Part shown: positions 26,544-36,410 of the stretch, in pieces
Numbering within the stretch: position 1 is the first letter of the stretch
Layout: each line of letters begins with the position of its first letter
DNA from: Rhizobium sp. P32RR-XVIII
Lineage (GTDB): Bacteria > Pseudomonadota > Alphaproteobacteria > Rhizobiales > Rhizobiaceae
Length of the DNA stretch: 64,000 bases
Direction of reading: 5' to 3'
NCBI RefSeq assembly: GCF_012641395.1
Contig: NZ_JABAIH010000012.1
Span: 62,001 to 126,000, forward strand
Made by a program: the position numbers and the translations under genes
Notes under the pieces: model-generated
Seen by the model: only the letters and a program-made list of their open reading frames with translations
What the model was told of the DNA's origin: nothing
Database searches by the model: none

Positions 26544-27046
26544 GCATCTTCACGGCCGACATCCTTTCGCTCGCCGAGAAGATTGTCCGCGATTTCACAG
26601 CCGCGAAGAAAATGCTTGCCACGGCCGAATCCTGCACCGGCGGCTTGATCGCCGGGGCGCTGACGGAAATCTCGGGTTCCTCGGCGGTCGTCGATCGCGG
26701 CTTCGTTACCTACACCAATACGGCGAAGGTCGAGCTGCTCGGCGTCCAGGAACGGACGCTCGAAGGCTTCGGCGCTGTCTCCGAACAGACCGCGCGGCAG
26801 ATGGTGCACGGCGCCCTCTTCCGCTCTGGTGCCGACGTTGCCGTCGCGGTGACCGGCATTGCCGGACCGGGCGGCGGCACGCCAGAGAAGCCGGTGGGAC
26901 TGGTTCATCTGGCGGCCAAGTCGCGCAGCGGTACGCTCAACCATCGCAAGATGCTCTACGGCGATATCGGCCGGGACAAGGTCCGTCTGGCCGCCGTCCT
27001 GACGGCGCTCGAAATGTTGATCGAGTTGGAAGAAAATGACGCATAG
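26540..27046 (+). CDS. pncC: CinA-family nicotinamide-nucleotide amidase
   Basis: 168-residue stand-alone C-terminal CinA domain, which deamidates NMN to nicotinate mononucleotide in the pyridine nucleotide cycle. Key blocks: LATAESCTGGLIAGALTEI near residue 27 with the catalytic serine/threonine region, VVDRGFVTYTNTAK near 50, and AVTGIAGPGGGTPEKPVGLV near 105-125. The N-terminal molybdopterin-like COG1058 domain of full CinA is absent, as in many proteobacteria. Start overlaps the ispDF stop by four bases, so it is co-translated. Confidence 0.93.
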   Translation: MSIFTADILSLAEKIVRDFTAAKKMLATAESCTGGLIAGALTEISGSSAVVDRGFVTYTNTAKVELLGVQERTLEGFGAVSEQTARQMVHGALFRSGADVAVAVTGIAGPGGGTPEKPVGLVHLAAKSRSGTLNHRKMLYGDIGRDKVRLAAVLTALEMLIELEENDA

Positions 27047-27113
27047 TCAGGGGCTTGAAAGAATGAGGACCAGCGCCAATTCTTGAGTGGAGCCACACAA
27101 AGGGACCACGTCG

Positions 27114-27416
27114 ATGAGGTATTTGGCTGCATTGGGAGTTGCTTTGAGTCTGGGCTGCATATCCGCGGCCGAATCGCCTTCGAACTACGAAACATATTTC
27201 GGACAGGTCCGCGTCGACTCTGACCCGGTCGTGCTCGCGCACTACAACCGGGCGCTTCCATATTGCCAGTACGAAGCATCGTCCTGGTGGAGAGGTTCGC
27301 CGTATCCGTATAGCCTTTATTACAATGCGGCGTTGAGGAGTTGCCTGTCTCGGCGGGGCTTTATCGACAGAGGGGCATATGCCTATCCGGCATATCGGTA
27401 CTACCCCGATCGGTAA
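27114..27416 (+). CDS. secreted small hypothetical protein, tyrosine-rich
   Basis: 100 residues from an ATG at 27114 preceded by AAGGGA; an upstream in-frame GTG at 27087 would place nine polar residues before the signal peptide and is less likely. MRYLAALGVALSLGCISAAES looks like a signal peptide with cleavage near residue 19, though the Cys could also suggest a lipoprotein. The mature part is rich in Tyr and contains two cysteines (LPYCQY and LRSCLS), possibly a disulfide. I do not recognise the family. It follows pncC by 67 bases on the same strand and converges on the gene at 27431. Confidence 0.7.
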   Translation: MRYLAALGVALSLGCISAAESPSNYETYFGQVRVDSDPVVLAHYNRALPYCQYEASSWWRGSPYPYSLYYNAALRSCLSRRGFIDRGAYAYPAYRYYPDR

Positions 27417-27430
27417 GTGCGCCGTCTGAC

Positions 27431-27877
27431 CTACTGGTAGATCGCTTCGGCTCGTTTTTCGAACGCCTCCGAGAACATTCGGAAGGCGCGGTCGAACATC
27501 GAGCCCATCAGCGCGCCCAGAACACGGCTTTTGAACTCGTAGTCGATGAAGAAATGGATCGTGCAGCCGTCGCCGGGGACATCCTCGAAGCGCCAGCGGT
27601 TGTCGAGATATCTGAAGGGCCCGTCGATGTATTTGACGTCGATGAGCTGTTCCGCCTTGTTGAGCAAGACCTGCGTTGTGAAGGTCTCGCGGATCGCCTT
27701 GTAGCCGACCGTCATATCGGCAATCAGCAAGATCCTCCCATCGCGCTCCTTGCGGCTGCGGATGCTCAAGGCTTCACAGAGCGGCAAGAATTCCGGATAG
27801 CGTTCCACATCGGCAACAAGATCGAACATTTGCTCGGCAGAGTGCGGAACGCGGTGGTGGGTTTCGAATTGCGGCAT
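27431..27877 (-). CDS. Coq10/RatA-family START-domain protein (ubiquinone-binding)
   Basis: 148-residue SRPBCC/START-fold protein related to mitochondrial Coq10, which binds ubiquinone and helps its use in respiration; E. coli RatA belongs to the same family and was first described as a ribosome-association toxin. Signature blocks: RVPHSAEQMFDLVADVERYPEFLPLCEA in two parts near 9-35, DMTVGYKAIRETFTT near 55-68, and the C-terminal SRVLGALMGSMFDRAFRMFSEAFEKRA region. No antitoxin partner (RnfH) is adjacent, so a toxin-antitoxin role is not supported. Located 10 bases past the stop of the P-loop kinase gene on the same strand. Confidence 0.9.
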   Translation of the reverse strand: MPQFETHHRVPHSAEQMFDLVADVERYPEFLPLCEALSIRSRKERDGRILLIADMTVGYKAIRETFTTQVLLNKAEQLIDVKYIDGPFRYLDNRWRFEDVPGDGCTIHFFIDYEFKSRVLGALMGSMFDRAFRMFSEAFEKRAEAIYQ

Positions 27878-27886
27878 GAAGGGCAG

Positions 27887-28459
27887 TTAAGCGGGAGAAC
27901 CAAGAAGATCAAGAAGGCGGCGCATTTCCGCGTGGCTTTTCAGCTGCAAAACCGGAATGTCCGCTCCATGTCTCTGCAATTGCGCCAGAATGTGAGGCAC
28001 AAAGCGCTTCTCGAAATTCCAGATGTAGGAGAGGAATTCCCGGTCAGGAACGCGCTCGACGCAGCCTGGCGCCATGTCCGGCCGGGTTTTACCCAGATAG
28101 CGGAAGGCCCGCTTCGTCACGCCGAGTAGACAGCGCCAGCGGGGAACGCGCACCCAGACCACCATCTGCGCTCGCGGCAGCCTGAGATCGAAGGTCGACG
28201 ATCCGCTGCCATCCATGAGCCAGCGCTCACGCGCCACTGTTTCGGCGATTAGCGCCCTCTCCTCCGCTTTTTCGCGTTTCACCCAACCTGGCAGCCAATA
28301 GAACTCGCGATCCATGGAGACATAGGGGATGTCGAGGCGATCGCAGATCCGGCGAGAGAGCGTACTTTTTCCGCCGCCGGAACAACCGATCACCATGATG
28401 CGATCCGCTCGGCGCAAGATGCCAGCGCCATGGCTCATATCGTTGATATATGCCGGCAT
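27887..28459 (-). CDS. P-loop kinase-like protein (adenylate kinase/FlaR type)
   Basis: 190 residues from an ATG at 28459 (MPAYINDMSHGAGILRRADR). A Walker A loop MVIGCSGGGKSTLSRR begins near residue 22, followed by the FlaR/topology-modulation pattern: DIPYVSMDREFYWLPGW near 46, a RERWLMDGSGSSTFDLRLPRA block near 78-96, VVWVRVPRWRCLLGVTKR near 100. These proteins are small NTPases often annotated as adenylate kinase or DNA topology modulation protein; the substrate is unknown. The next gene downstream on the same strand starts 10 bases after its stop. Confidence 0.85.
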   Translation of the reverse strand: MPAYINDMSHGAGILRRADRIMVIGCSGGGKSTLSRRICDRLDIPYVSMDREFYWLPGWVKREKAEERALIAETVARERWLMDGSGSSTFDLRLPRAQMVVWVRVPRWRCLLGVTKRAFRYLGKTRPDMAPGCVERVPDREFLSYIWNFEKRFVPHILAQLQRHGADIPVLQLKSHAEMRRLLDLLGSPA

Positions 28460-28499
28460 CCTCGATAGCTCCCCGTTGGCGCTGCGTTTAGGCAAGAAA

Positions 28500-28536
28500 C
28501 AAAAAAGCCGCGGCAACATCGCCGCGGCTCTTTGAA
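28500..28536 (-). terminator. rho-independent terminator of lipA
   Basis: GCCGCGGC at 28507-28514 pairs with GCCGCGGC at 28521-28528 (self-complementary arms) around a six-base loop; on the minus strand the stem is followed by a TTTTTT run. It lies 20 bases beyond the lipA stop and before the next minus-strand gene. Confidence 0.85.
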
Positions 28537-28554
28537 AATGCAAGCCTTCGTTGA

Positions 28555-29526
28555 TTATTCCGCCGCTACAAGCAGCTTCTTCTCGCGGGCGGCCTTCAGG
28601 CGGGCGAAGTCGTCGCCGGCGTGGTGGGAAGACCGGGTGAGCGGGCTCGAAGCCACCATCAGGAAGCCCTTGGTGTAGGCCACCGTCTCGTAGGACTTGA
28701 ATTCATCCGGGGTGACGAACCGCTCGACCTTGTGGTGCTTGCGGGTCGGCTGCAGGTACTGGCCGATCGTCAGGAAGTCGACATCTGCTGTGCGCAGATC
28801 ATCCATCAGCTGCAGGACTTCGTTGCGCTCTTCGCCCAGGCCGACCATGATGCCGGACTTGGTGAACATGGTCGGGTCGAGCTCCTTCACGCGCTGCAAC
28901 AGGCGGATGGAGTGGAAGTAGCGGGCGCCCGGGCGAACCGTCAGGTAGTTCCCCGCCACGGTTTCCAGATTGTGGTTGAAGACATCCGGCTTGGCGGCAA
29001 CAACGCGCTCCAGCGCGCCCGGCTTCTTCAGAAAGTCCGGGGTCAGGATCTCGATGGTCGTCTCCGGCGATGCTGCACGGATCGCCCAGATCACCTTCTC
29101 GAAGTGTTCGGCGCCACCGTCTTCCAGGTCGTCGCGGTCGACCGAGGTGATGACGACGTGGGAAAGGCCCATCTGCTTGACGGCCTTCGCGACATTTTCG
29201 GGCTCGGCCATGTCGAGGGCATTCGGCTTGCCGGTCGAGACGTTGCAGAAAGCGCAGGCGCGCGTGCAGATCTCGCCCATGATCATGAAGGTCGCGTGCT
29301 TCTTGTCCCAGCACTCACCGATGTTGGGGCAGCCGGCTTCCTCGCAGACCGTGACGAGATTGTGTTCCTTGACGATCGAGCGCGTCTCCGCATAGCCCTT
29401 CGAGGTCGGAGCCTTCACGCGGATCCAGTCCGGCTTGCGCAGGACTTCCGTATCGGGGCGATGCGCCTTTTCCGGATGCCGCACGCGCTTGGCGTCGGGA
29501 TTGATCGTGTCGAGAATGGTTACCAT
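28555..29526 (-). CDS. lipA: lipoyl synthase
   Basis: Radical-SAM enzyme inserting two sulfurs into octanoyl groups on lipoyl domains of PdhB, PdhC and other 2-oxoacid dehydrogenase E2 proteins. ATG at 29526 (MVTILDTINPDAKR); 323 residues. The auxiliary cluster motif CEEAGCPNIGEC near residue 74 and the radical-SAM motif CTRACAFCNV near 100 are complete; the third required serine at the C-terminus is seen in SSPLTRSSHHA. It lies in the same gene run as lpdA and pdhABC, whose products it serves. Confidence 0.97.
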   Translation of the reverse strand: MVTILDTINPDAKRVRHPEKAHRPDTEVLRKPDWIRVKAPTSKGYAETRSIVKEHNLVTVCEEAGCPNIGECWDKKHATFMIMGEICTRACAFCNVSTGKPNALDMAEPENVAKAVKQMGLSHVVITSVDRDDLEDGGAEHFEKVIWAIRAASPETTIEILTPDFLKKPGALERVVAAKPDVFNHNLETVAGNYLTVRPGARYFHSIRLLQRVKELDPTMFTKSGIMVGLGEERNEVLQLMDDLRTADVDFLTIGQYLQPTRKHHKVERFVTPDEFKSYETVAYTKGFLMVASSPLTRSSHHAGDDFARLKAAREKKLLVAAE

Positions 29527-29613
29527 TGCAGTTTCAACTTTCCGCCGCCCCATGCGGCTTCATCAGTCTGCACATAAGCTTTTTGCCCGGCTCTTACAAT
29601 TGAGCCGCGCGCA

Positions 29614-29862
29614 TTATCGCCGGACGAGCCGCGCGAGGAATATCAGCAGGCAGGCGCCCAGAAAGCCGGTAATGAAATAGCCGAGCCGTCCTCCGGCCAC
29701 TTCGATGTGGAACTGCGCCAGAATGGCGGTCGCGACGACCGAACCGACGATTCCGAGCACGATGTTCAACAGAACGCCATACCGCGCCTCCATCAGCTTG
29801 CCAGCGAGCCAGCCCGCAAGACCGCCGATGATGATTGCCGCTATCCAGCCCACACCTTCCAT
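29614..29862 (-). CDS. GlsB/YeaQ/YmgE-family small membrane protein 1
   Basis: 82-residue inner-membrane protein with three hydrophobic stretches (GWIAAIIIGGLAGWLAGKLM, LLNIVLGIVGSVVATAIL, LGYFITGFLGACLLIFLARLV), the Gly-rich transglycosylase-associated pattern of the YeaQ/YmgE family, often stress-induced; function unknown. It is a tandem homologue of the gene at 29875-30129, 12 bases apart, suggesting one transcript and a duplication. Confidence 0.88.
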   Translation of the reverse strand: MEGVGWIAAIIIGGLAGWLAGKLMEARYGVLLNIVLGIVGSVVATAILAQFHIEVAGGRLGYFITGFLGACLLIFLARLVRR

Positions 29863-29874
29863 AGTCGCCCTACC

Positions 29875-30129
29875 TCAGGCTATCGCCCTTGCGATCAGCA
29901 CCACGACGATGGCGCCGACCGTGGCGTGAATGATCTGCACGACCAACGCATTTTCAATGCCGAGCGATATGCCCAAAGCATTGAACAGAAACCCGCCCAC
30001 AAACGCGCCGATAACGCCGCTGAGCAGGCACCGTATCAATCCGCCCCCACCGACGACCAGGCTCGCGAGAAAGCCCGCGACGAGGCCGATCAGGAGGAAG
30101 ATGAGCAGTGCCTGCGTCTCAATCGACAT
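29875..30129 (-). CDS. GlsB/YeaQ/YmgE-family small membrane protein 2
   Basis: 84 residues from an ATG at 30129 (MSIETQALLIFLLIG), with GGAAA upstream; the frame is open further but the extra N-terminus is basic and unlike the family. Three hydrophobic segments, glycine-rich, with VAGFLASLVVGGGGLIRCLL and SGVIGAFVGGFLF. Homologous to the neighbouring gene but diverged. It ends 12 bases before the start of that neighbour and begins 53 bases after the lpdA stop. Confidence 0.85.
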   Translation of the reverse strand: MSIETQALLIFLLIGLVAGFLASLVVGGGGLIRCLLSGVIGAFVGGFLFNALGISLGIENALVVQIIHATVGAIVVVLIARAIA

Positions 30130-30182
30130 GATGATTTCCTTTCGTTTTTTCCACCTGGGATAGAGGGCGGAAAAGGAAATTA

Positions 30183-31649
30183 TCAAGCGTTGAGCGCCCG
30201 GCCGTAAGCGTCGAGCACCGCTTCCTTCATCGTCTCGGAAACGGTCGGATGTGGGAAGATCGTATGCATCAGCTCTTCCTCCGTCGTCTCCAGGTTCATG
30301 GCGACGACGAAGCCCTGGATCAGTTCGGTCACTTCAGCGCCGACCATGTGCGCGCCCAGGAGTTCGCCGCTCTTCTTGTCAAAGATGACCTTGCAGAGGC
30401 CCTGGTCTTCGCCGAGCGCGATCGCCTTGCCGTTGGCGGCGAAGGAGAAGCGGCCGACGCGAATCTCACGGCCCGATTCCTTGGCCTTGGCTTCCGTCAG
30501 GCCGACGGAAGCCACCTGCGGCTGGCAGTAGGTGCAGCCCGGAACCTTGCCCTTGTCGGTCGGATGAACGCCCGGAACGCCGGCGATCTTCTCGATGCAG
30601 ACGACGCCTTCATGCTCCGCCTTGTGGGCAAGCATCGGCGGGCCGGCGACGTCGCCGATCGCGTAGATACCCGGGACATTCGTCTTGCCGTAGCCATCGG
30701 CGACGACGCAGCCGCGATCGGTCTTCACGCCGAGCGCTTCAAGGCCGAGATTCTCGATATTGCCCTGAACGCCGACGGCTGAGATCATGCGATCCGCGGT
30801 GATCTGCTGCACCTTGCCGTCAGCGGTCTCGACATGTGCCGTGACGCTGTTGGCACCCTTCTCGACCTTCGCCACCTTGGCGCTGGTGAAGATCTTCATG
30901 CCGCGCTTTTCCAGCTGCTTGCGGGCGATTGCGGTCACTTCCGCATCCTCGACCGGCATGATTGTCGGCATGATTTCGACCACCGTCACATCGACGCCCA
31001 TCGACAGATAGAAGCTCGCGAACTCGATACCGATTGCGCCAGAACCCATGACGATCATCGACTTCGGCAGGACATCCGGCTTCAGTGCCTCGAAATAGGT
31101 CCAGATCAGCTTTCCGTCCGGCTCGATGCCGGGCAGCGCGCGCGGGCGGGCGCCGGTCGCGACGATGATGTGCTTGGCGGTATAGGTGCCTTCCTGGCTC
31201 TTGATGTTCTTCGGCAGCGGATGCTGCGGCTCGACCACCGGCTTGGAGGACTTCGAGACGACGATTTCGCCCGGCTGAGCGCCGGTCGAAGCCTTGGTGA
31301 TTTTCGCCTCGCCCCAGATGACGTCGATCTTGTTCTTCTTCATCAGGAAGCCGACACCGGCATTCAGGCGGGCGGAAACGGCGCGCGAGCGGGCGACGAC
31401 GGCCTTGGTGTCCGGCTTGACGGTGCCCTCGAGAACGAGGCCGTATTCCTTCAGATGGTTCGAATGATCGAGAATTTCGGCCGAGCGCAGTAGCGCCTTG
31501 GTCGGAATGCAGCCCCAGTTCAGGCAGATGCCGCCCAGATGCTCGCGTTCGACGATCGCGGTCTTCAATCCCAGCTGACCAGCGCGCACAGCGGCGACAT
31601 AGCCGCCCGGTCCGGAGCCGATGATGATGACGTCGTAGTTCTCAGCCAT
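30183..31649 (-). CDS. lpdA: dihydrolipoyl dehydrogenase (E3) of the pyruvate dehydrogenase complex
   Basis: FAD enzyme that reoxidises dihydrolipoamide on E2 and reduces NAD. 488 residues: FAD motif IIIGSGPGGYVAAVRAGQLG at 9-28, redox-active disulfide GGICLNWGCIPTKALL near 39-54 (CX4C), NAD motif MVMGSGAIGIEFASFY near 204, second FAD motif AIGDVAGPPMLAHKAEHEG near 333-351, and the catalytic His-Glu pair in PHPTVSE near 470. It is longer than the usual 465 residues because of an insert around residues 120-150. Same gene run as pdhABC, separated by an SGNH hydrolase gene. Confidence 0.96.
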   Translation of the reverse strand: MAENYDVIIIGSGPGGYVAAVRAGQLGLKTAIVEREHLGGICLNWGCIPTKALLRSAEILDHSNHLKEYGLVLEGTVKPDTKAVVARSRAVSARLNAGVGFLMKKNKIDVIWGEAKITKASTGAQPGEIVVSKSSKPVVEPQHPLPKNIKSQEGTYTAKHIIVATGARPRALPGIEPDGKLIWTYFEALKPDVLPKSMIVMGSGAIGIEFASFYLSMGVDVTVVEIMPTIMPVEDAEVTAIARKQLEKRGMKIFTSAKVAKVEKGANSVTAHVETADGKVQQITADRMISAVGVQGNIENLGLEALGVKTDRGCVVADGYGKTNVPGIYAIGDVAGPPMLAHKAEHEGVVCIEKIAGVPGVHPTDKGKVPGCTYCQPQVASVGLTEAKAKESGREIRVGRFSFAANGKAIALGEDQGLCKVIFDKKSGELLGAHMVGAEVTELIQGFVVAMNLETTEEELMHTIFPHPTVSETMKEAVLDAYGRALNA

Positions 31650-31794
31650 ATTTTCCTGCCTTTGTTATCGGGCGTGGCGGGTCAAAAGCACCCACTCGTG
31701 TTTCCTGCTGTTTTTCAAAAAGCGCCACAGCGTCTGCGCGGCCTCCGCCGCGCTCGCCGTTCCGCCCGCCGCAGCGCGACGAAGGAGGCCATGA

Positions 31795-32436
31795 TCAGAG
31801 CCCCAGCATCATCCGCACGATCGATTCCAGGCCGCGCCCGAGAGCGCGGGTATTTTCGGCATCGAGATGAATGCCGTCGATCGGCGTCGTCTTGGCGACG
31901 GAATTACCGTCGAAGAAGCCGCAGCCGAGTTCGTCGGCAAGGTCACGATAAAGCGTCGCCAGTTTCGCCGATTCCTCGACACCGCCCGGGAACGATGCTG
32001 CGAAGGGCACATTGCCCGTCGCGCAGATCGCCGGCGGTGCCACGATCAGAATATCCGGCCCGTCAAGTTCGAAGGGCCAGGCGTGGTTGCGGATCAACCG
32101 GACCAGACGCGCGATGCCCTGGCAGGCGGCAAAAGCCGAACCTGCCACGACCGGCTTCATGTCGTTGGTCCCGAGCAGAATAATGACGAGATCAAGCGGT
32201 GCATGCGTCTGCAAGATTGTCGGCAGGACGCGCGCCCCGTTGCGGTCGCAATCGGCGAGGTGATCGTCGAAAGCGGTGGTCCGCCCGTTCAAGCCCTCTG
32301 GAATGATACGCGCCTCGCTGCCGAGCGCTGCCTGCAGCACGCTTGGCCAGCGGTCCTCATAGGCGTGGCGGCCGATCGTCTCGGCGTCGTATCCCCAGGT
32401 CAGCGAGTCGCCATAGCAAAGAACGGTCTTCGTCAT
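31795..32436 (-). CDS. SGNH/GDSL-family hydrolase (arylesterase-like)
   Basis: 213-residue esterase with all four SGNH blocks: CYGDSLTWGYD (catalytic Ser near residue 11), GLNGRTT, ILLGTNDMK (Asn) and DGIHLDAE with catalytic Asp and His near 192-195. No signal peptide, so it is cytoplasmic; it resembles the octameric arylesterase/acyl hydrolase of Agrobacterium. Natural substrate unknown. It is 19 bases from the pdhC stop, so it sits inside the pyruvate dehydrogenase operon, between pdhC and lpdA. Confidence 0.9.
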   Translation of the reverse strand: MTKTVLCYGDSLTWGYDAETIGRHAYEDRWPSVLQAALGSEARIIPEGLNGRTTAFDDHLADCDRNGARVLPTILQTHAPLDLVIILLGTNDMKPVVAGSAFAACQGIARLVRLIRNHAWPFELDGPDILIVAPPAICATGNVPFAASFPGGVEESAKLATLYRDLADELGCGFFDGNSVAKTTPIDGIHLDAENTRALGRGLESIVRMMLGL

Positions 32437-32455
32437 TTCCGTCTCCGCTCAGTGC

Positions 32456-33802
32456 TCAAACGAGCATGCCCATCGGGTTTTCGATGTAGCCCTTGAAGGC
32501 CTGCAGCAGCTGGGCACCGAGCGCACCGTCAACGCAACGGTGATCGGTCGAAAGCGTGACGCTCATGACGGTCGCGATGGCCATTTCGCCCTTCTTGACG
32601 ATGACGCGCTGCTCGCCCGCACCGACGGCAAGGATGGTCGCATGCGGCGGGTTGATGACGGCAGCAAAATCCTTCACGCCCATCATTCCCATGTTCGAGA
32701 CCGACGTCGTACCACCCTGGTACTCCTCGGGCTTCAGCTTGCGGTCCTTGGCGCGCTTGCCGAGATCCTTCATCTCGTTGGAGATGACCGACAGCGTCTT
32801 CGTTTCCGCATTGCGGACGATCGGAGTGATCAGGCCGCCCGGGATCGACACAGCGACGCCGACATCGGCATGCTTGTGCTTGACCATGTTGCTCTCGGTC
32901 CAGGAGACGTTGGCATCCGGAACGTCGCGCAGCGCGAGCGCCATGGCCTTGATGACCATGTCGTTGACGGAGAGCTTGTAGGCCGGAACACCGTCCTTCG
33001 ACTTCGGCGCAGCGTCGTTGAGCTGGGTACGAAGCGCCAGCAGCGCATCGAGCTCGCAGTCGACTGTGACGTAGAAGTGCGGAACAGTCTGCTTCGATTC
33101 CACCAGACGGCGGGCAATCGTCTTGCGCATGCCGTCGTGCGGCACGAGCTCGTAGGAGCCCGGCTCGAAGAGCTTGAGAACGGCCTCTTCGGAAGCGCCC
33201 TTGGCGACGGGAGCCGGAGCTGCGGCAGCCTGCGGTGCAGCGGCAGCAGGCGGTGCGGCCTTGGCGCCACCACCGGCAACGGCGGCTTCGACGTCGCTCT
33301 TGACGACGCGACCGTGCGGACCGGAGCCGGCAACCGCGGAGAGATCGATCCCGGCTTCCTTTGCGAGGCGCCGTGCGAGCGGCGAGGAGAAGGTGCGATT
33401 GGCATCGACCGACGCTGCCGGGGGGGCTGCTGCCGGTACCGGAGCCGCCGCAGGCGCGGACTGCGCCGGAGCGGTTTCGGCCTTGGGCGCGGCAGCGGCC
33501 TCAGCCTTCGGAGCCGGTGCAGCCGAGCCAGCACCGCTCGCTGCAGCACCAACGTCTTCGCCTTCACCGGCAAGAACGGCGATCAGCGCGTTGACCTTGA
33601 CGCCTTCGGTGCCAGCCGGAACGACGATCTTGGCAACTGTGCCTTCATCGACGGCTTCGACTTCCATCGTCGCCTTGTCGGTCTCGATCTCGGCGATCAC
33701 ATCGCCGGACTTGACGGTATCGCCTTCCTTGACGAGCCACTTGGCCAGGTTGCCTTCTTCCATCGTCGGAGAAAGGGCAGGCATTGTGATGTTGATAGGC
33801 AT
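32456..33802 (-). CDS. pdhC: pyruvate dehydrogenase E2, dihydrolipoamide acetyltransferase
   Basis: 448 residues. One lipoyl domain at 1-80 with the lipoylated lysine in ETDKATMEVE near residue 43, an Ala/Pro-rich flexible linker (about 85-130), a peripheral-subunit-binding domain (SSPLARRLAKEAGIDLSAVAG) near 138-158, a second Ala/Pro linker, and the catalytic acetyltransferase domain ending with STDHRCVDGALGAQLL (active-site HxxxDG) near 420. Transfers the acetyl group from E1 to CoA. Lies 15 bases after pdhB. Confidence 0.97.
   Translation of the reverse strand: MPINITMPALSPTMEEGNLAKWLVKEGDTVKSGDVIAEIETDKATMEVEAVDEGTVAKIVVPAGTEGVKVNALIAVLAGEGEDVGAAASGAGSAAPAPKAEAAAAPKAETAPAQSAPAAAPVPAAAPPAASVDANRTFSSPLARRLAKEAGIDLSAVAGSGPHGRVVKSDVEAAVAGGGAKAAPPAAAAPQAAAAPAPVAKGASEEAVLKLFEPGSYELVPHDGMRKTIARRLVESKQTVPHFYVTVDCELDALLALRTQLNDAAPKSKDGVPAYKLSVNDMVIKAMALALRDVPDANVSWTESNMVKHKHADVGVAVSIPGGLITPIVRNAETKTLSVISNEMKDLGKRAKDRKLKPEEYQGGTTSVSNMGMMGVKDFAAVINPPHATILAVGAGEQRVIVKKGEMAIATVMSVTLSTDHRCVDGALGAQLLQAFKGYIENPMGMLV
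33651..33682. repeat. direct repeat copy 1, lipoyl-domain coding DNA (pdhC)
   Basis: 32 bases identical to 35046-35077 inside the lipoyl domain of pdhB; the similarity extends to roughly 57 bases with three differences. It codes the lipoylation-site segment of each domain. Confidence 0.85.
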
Positions 33803-33817
33803 CGAAATACCCTCCCC

Positions 33818-35197
<1,380 letters not shown>

Positions 35198-35212
35198 GGG
35201 TTCCCTCCCCGA

Positions 35213-36259
35213 TTAAAGCAGAATGTCGGTGTAGAGCTCGGATGCATCCGGCTCCGGATCGTTCTGGGCGAAATCGGCGCTGTCGGCGACGATATCGCGG
35301 ACGTCCTTGTCGATCGCCTTCAGATCGTCTTCGGAAGCCCAGCCTTTCTCGATAAGACGGGCCTTTACCTGCTCGATCGGGTCCTGCTCGGAGCGCATCT
35401 TCTGCACTTCTTCCTTCGAGCGATACTTCGCCGGGTCGGACATCGAGTGACCGCGATAGCGGTAGGTCAACATTTCGAGGATGATCGGGCCCTTGCCGGA
35501 GCGGCAATGCTCCAGAGCCTCGTCCGCAGCTGCCTTGACGGCGCGGACATCCATGCCGTCAACCTGGATGCCCGGAATGCCGAAGCCCGAGCCGCGCAGC
35601 GAGTAATTCGACTGTGCCGTCGCGCGGGCGGTCGAGGTGCCCATGGCATAACGGTTGTTTTCGACGATATAGATGATCGGCAGCTTCCAGAGTGCTGCCA
35701 TGTTGAAGCTCTCGTAAACCTGGCCCTGGTTTGCAGCACCGTCGCCGAAATAGGCGACACTCACAGAGTCGTTGCCACGATACTTGTTGGCGAAAGCGAG
35801 ACCGGTGCCCAGCGAAACCTGTGCGCCGACGATGCCGTGGCCGCCGTAGAAGTTCTTCTCTTTGGAGAACATGTGCATGGAGCCGCCCTTCCCTCGGGAA
35901 TAGCCGCCCCGGCGTCCGGTCAGTTCCGCCATGACGCCGCGCGCGTTCATACCGGTTGCCAACATATGGCCGTGGTCACGATAAGCGGTGATAACCTGGT
36001 CGCCTTCCTTCTGCGCCATCTGCATGCCGACGACGACGGCTTCCTGGCCGATGTAGAGGTGACAGAAACCACCAATAAAACCCATGCCGTAAAGCTGGCC
36101 GGCCTTTTCCTCGAAACGGCGGATCAAAAGCATCTCACGATAGGCTTTGAGCTCCTCGTCGCGATTGAAGTCGGCAACGGGGCCACCATTAGAGGCCTTG
36201 GTTGCGGATTTTGTGCTGGCTTTACGGCTGGAAACGGTCGCGTTCTTTCGCGGCGCCAT
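35213..36259 (-). CDS. pdhA: pyruvate dehydrogenase E1 component, alpha subunit
   Basis: 348 residues. Thiamine-diphosphate motif GDGAANQGQVYESFNMAALW near 170-190 continuing to ENNRYAMGT; phosphorylation-loop-like YRYRGHSMSDPAKYR near 270-285; RGGYSRGKGGSMHMFS near 135. The first 25 residues are Lys/Ser/Ala rich (MAPRKNATVSSRKASTKSA), a low-complexity extension common in rhizobial PdhA. First gene of the pdhABC operon; AT-rich DNA at 36300-36400 upstream probably carries the promoter. Confidence 0.97.
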   Translation of the reverse strand: MAPRKNATVSSRKASTKSATKASNGGPVADFNRDEELKAYREMLLIRRFEEKAGQLYGMGFIGGFCHLYIGQEAVVVGMQMAQKEGDQVITAYRDHGHMLATGMNARGVMAELTGRRGGYSRGKGGSMHMFSKEKNFYGGHGIVGAQVSLGTGLAFANKYRGNDSVSVAYFGDGAANQGQVYESFNMAALWKLPIIYIVENNRYAMGTSTARATAQSNYSLRGSGFGIPGIQVDGMDVRAVKAAADEALEHCRSGKGPIILEMLTYRYRGHSMSDPAKYRSKEEVQKMRSEQDPIEQVKARLIEKGWASEDDLKAIDKDVRDIVADSADFAQNDPEPDASELYTDILL

Positions 36260-36389
36260 TCAACCCTCCCTATGGGTTTGTCGTTTATTGGGTGGCGCGT
36301 ACCATAGGGAAGAAATATAGCCACAGCAATGCCATAAATGCATGGCTCGTATTCTGAGGTAAACTACTGATAATACTCGAAAATCATCG

Positions 36390-36410
36390 ATTAACCGATT
36401 TTCGGTTAAT
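36390..36410 (-). terminator. hairpin at the end of the FtsB-like gene
   Basis: ATTAACCGA at 36390-36398 pairs with TCGGTTAAT at 36402-36410 around TTT; the stop codon of the minus-strand gene lies within the stem and a short T-run (ATTTTC) follows on that strand. AT-rich stem, so a modest terminator. Confidence 0.5.

Noticed and set aside
27431..27877. Toxin gene of a RatAB toxin-antitoxin pair
   Set aside because: The product is the Coq10-like START protein and no RnfH/RatB gene is adjacent, so a toxin role is not supported.
31650..31794. Short minus-strand frame between the SGNH hydrolase and lpdA
   Set aside because: One frame starting with ATG ends after 25 codons, the longer one has no start codon. 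It could be a decayed small gene but cannot be supported.
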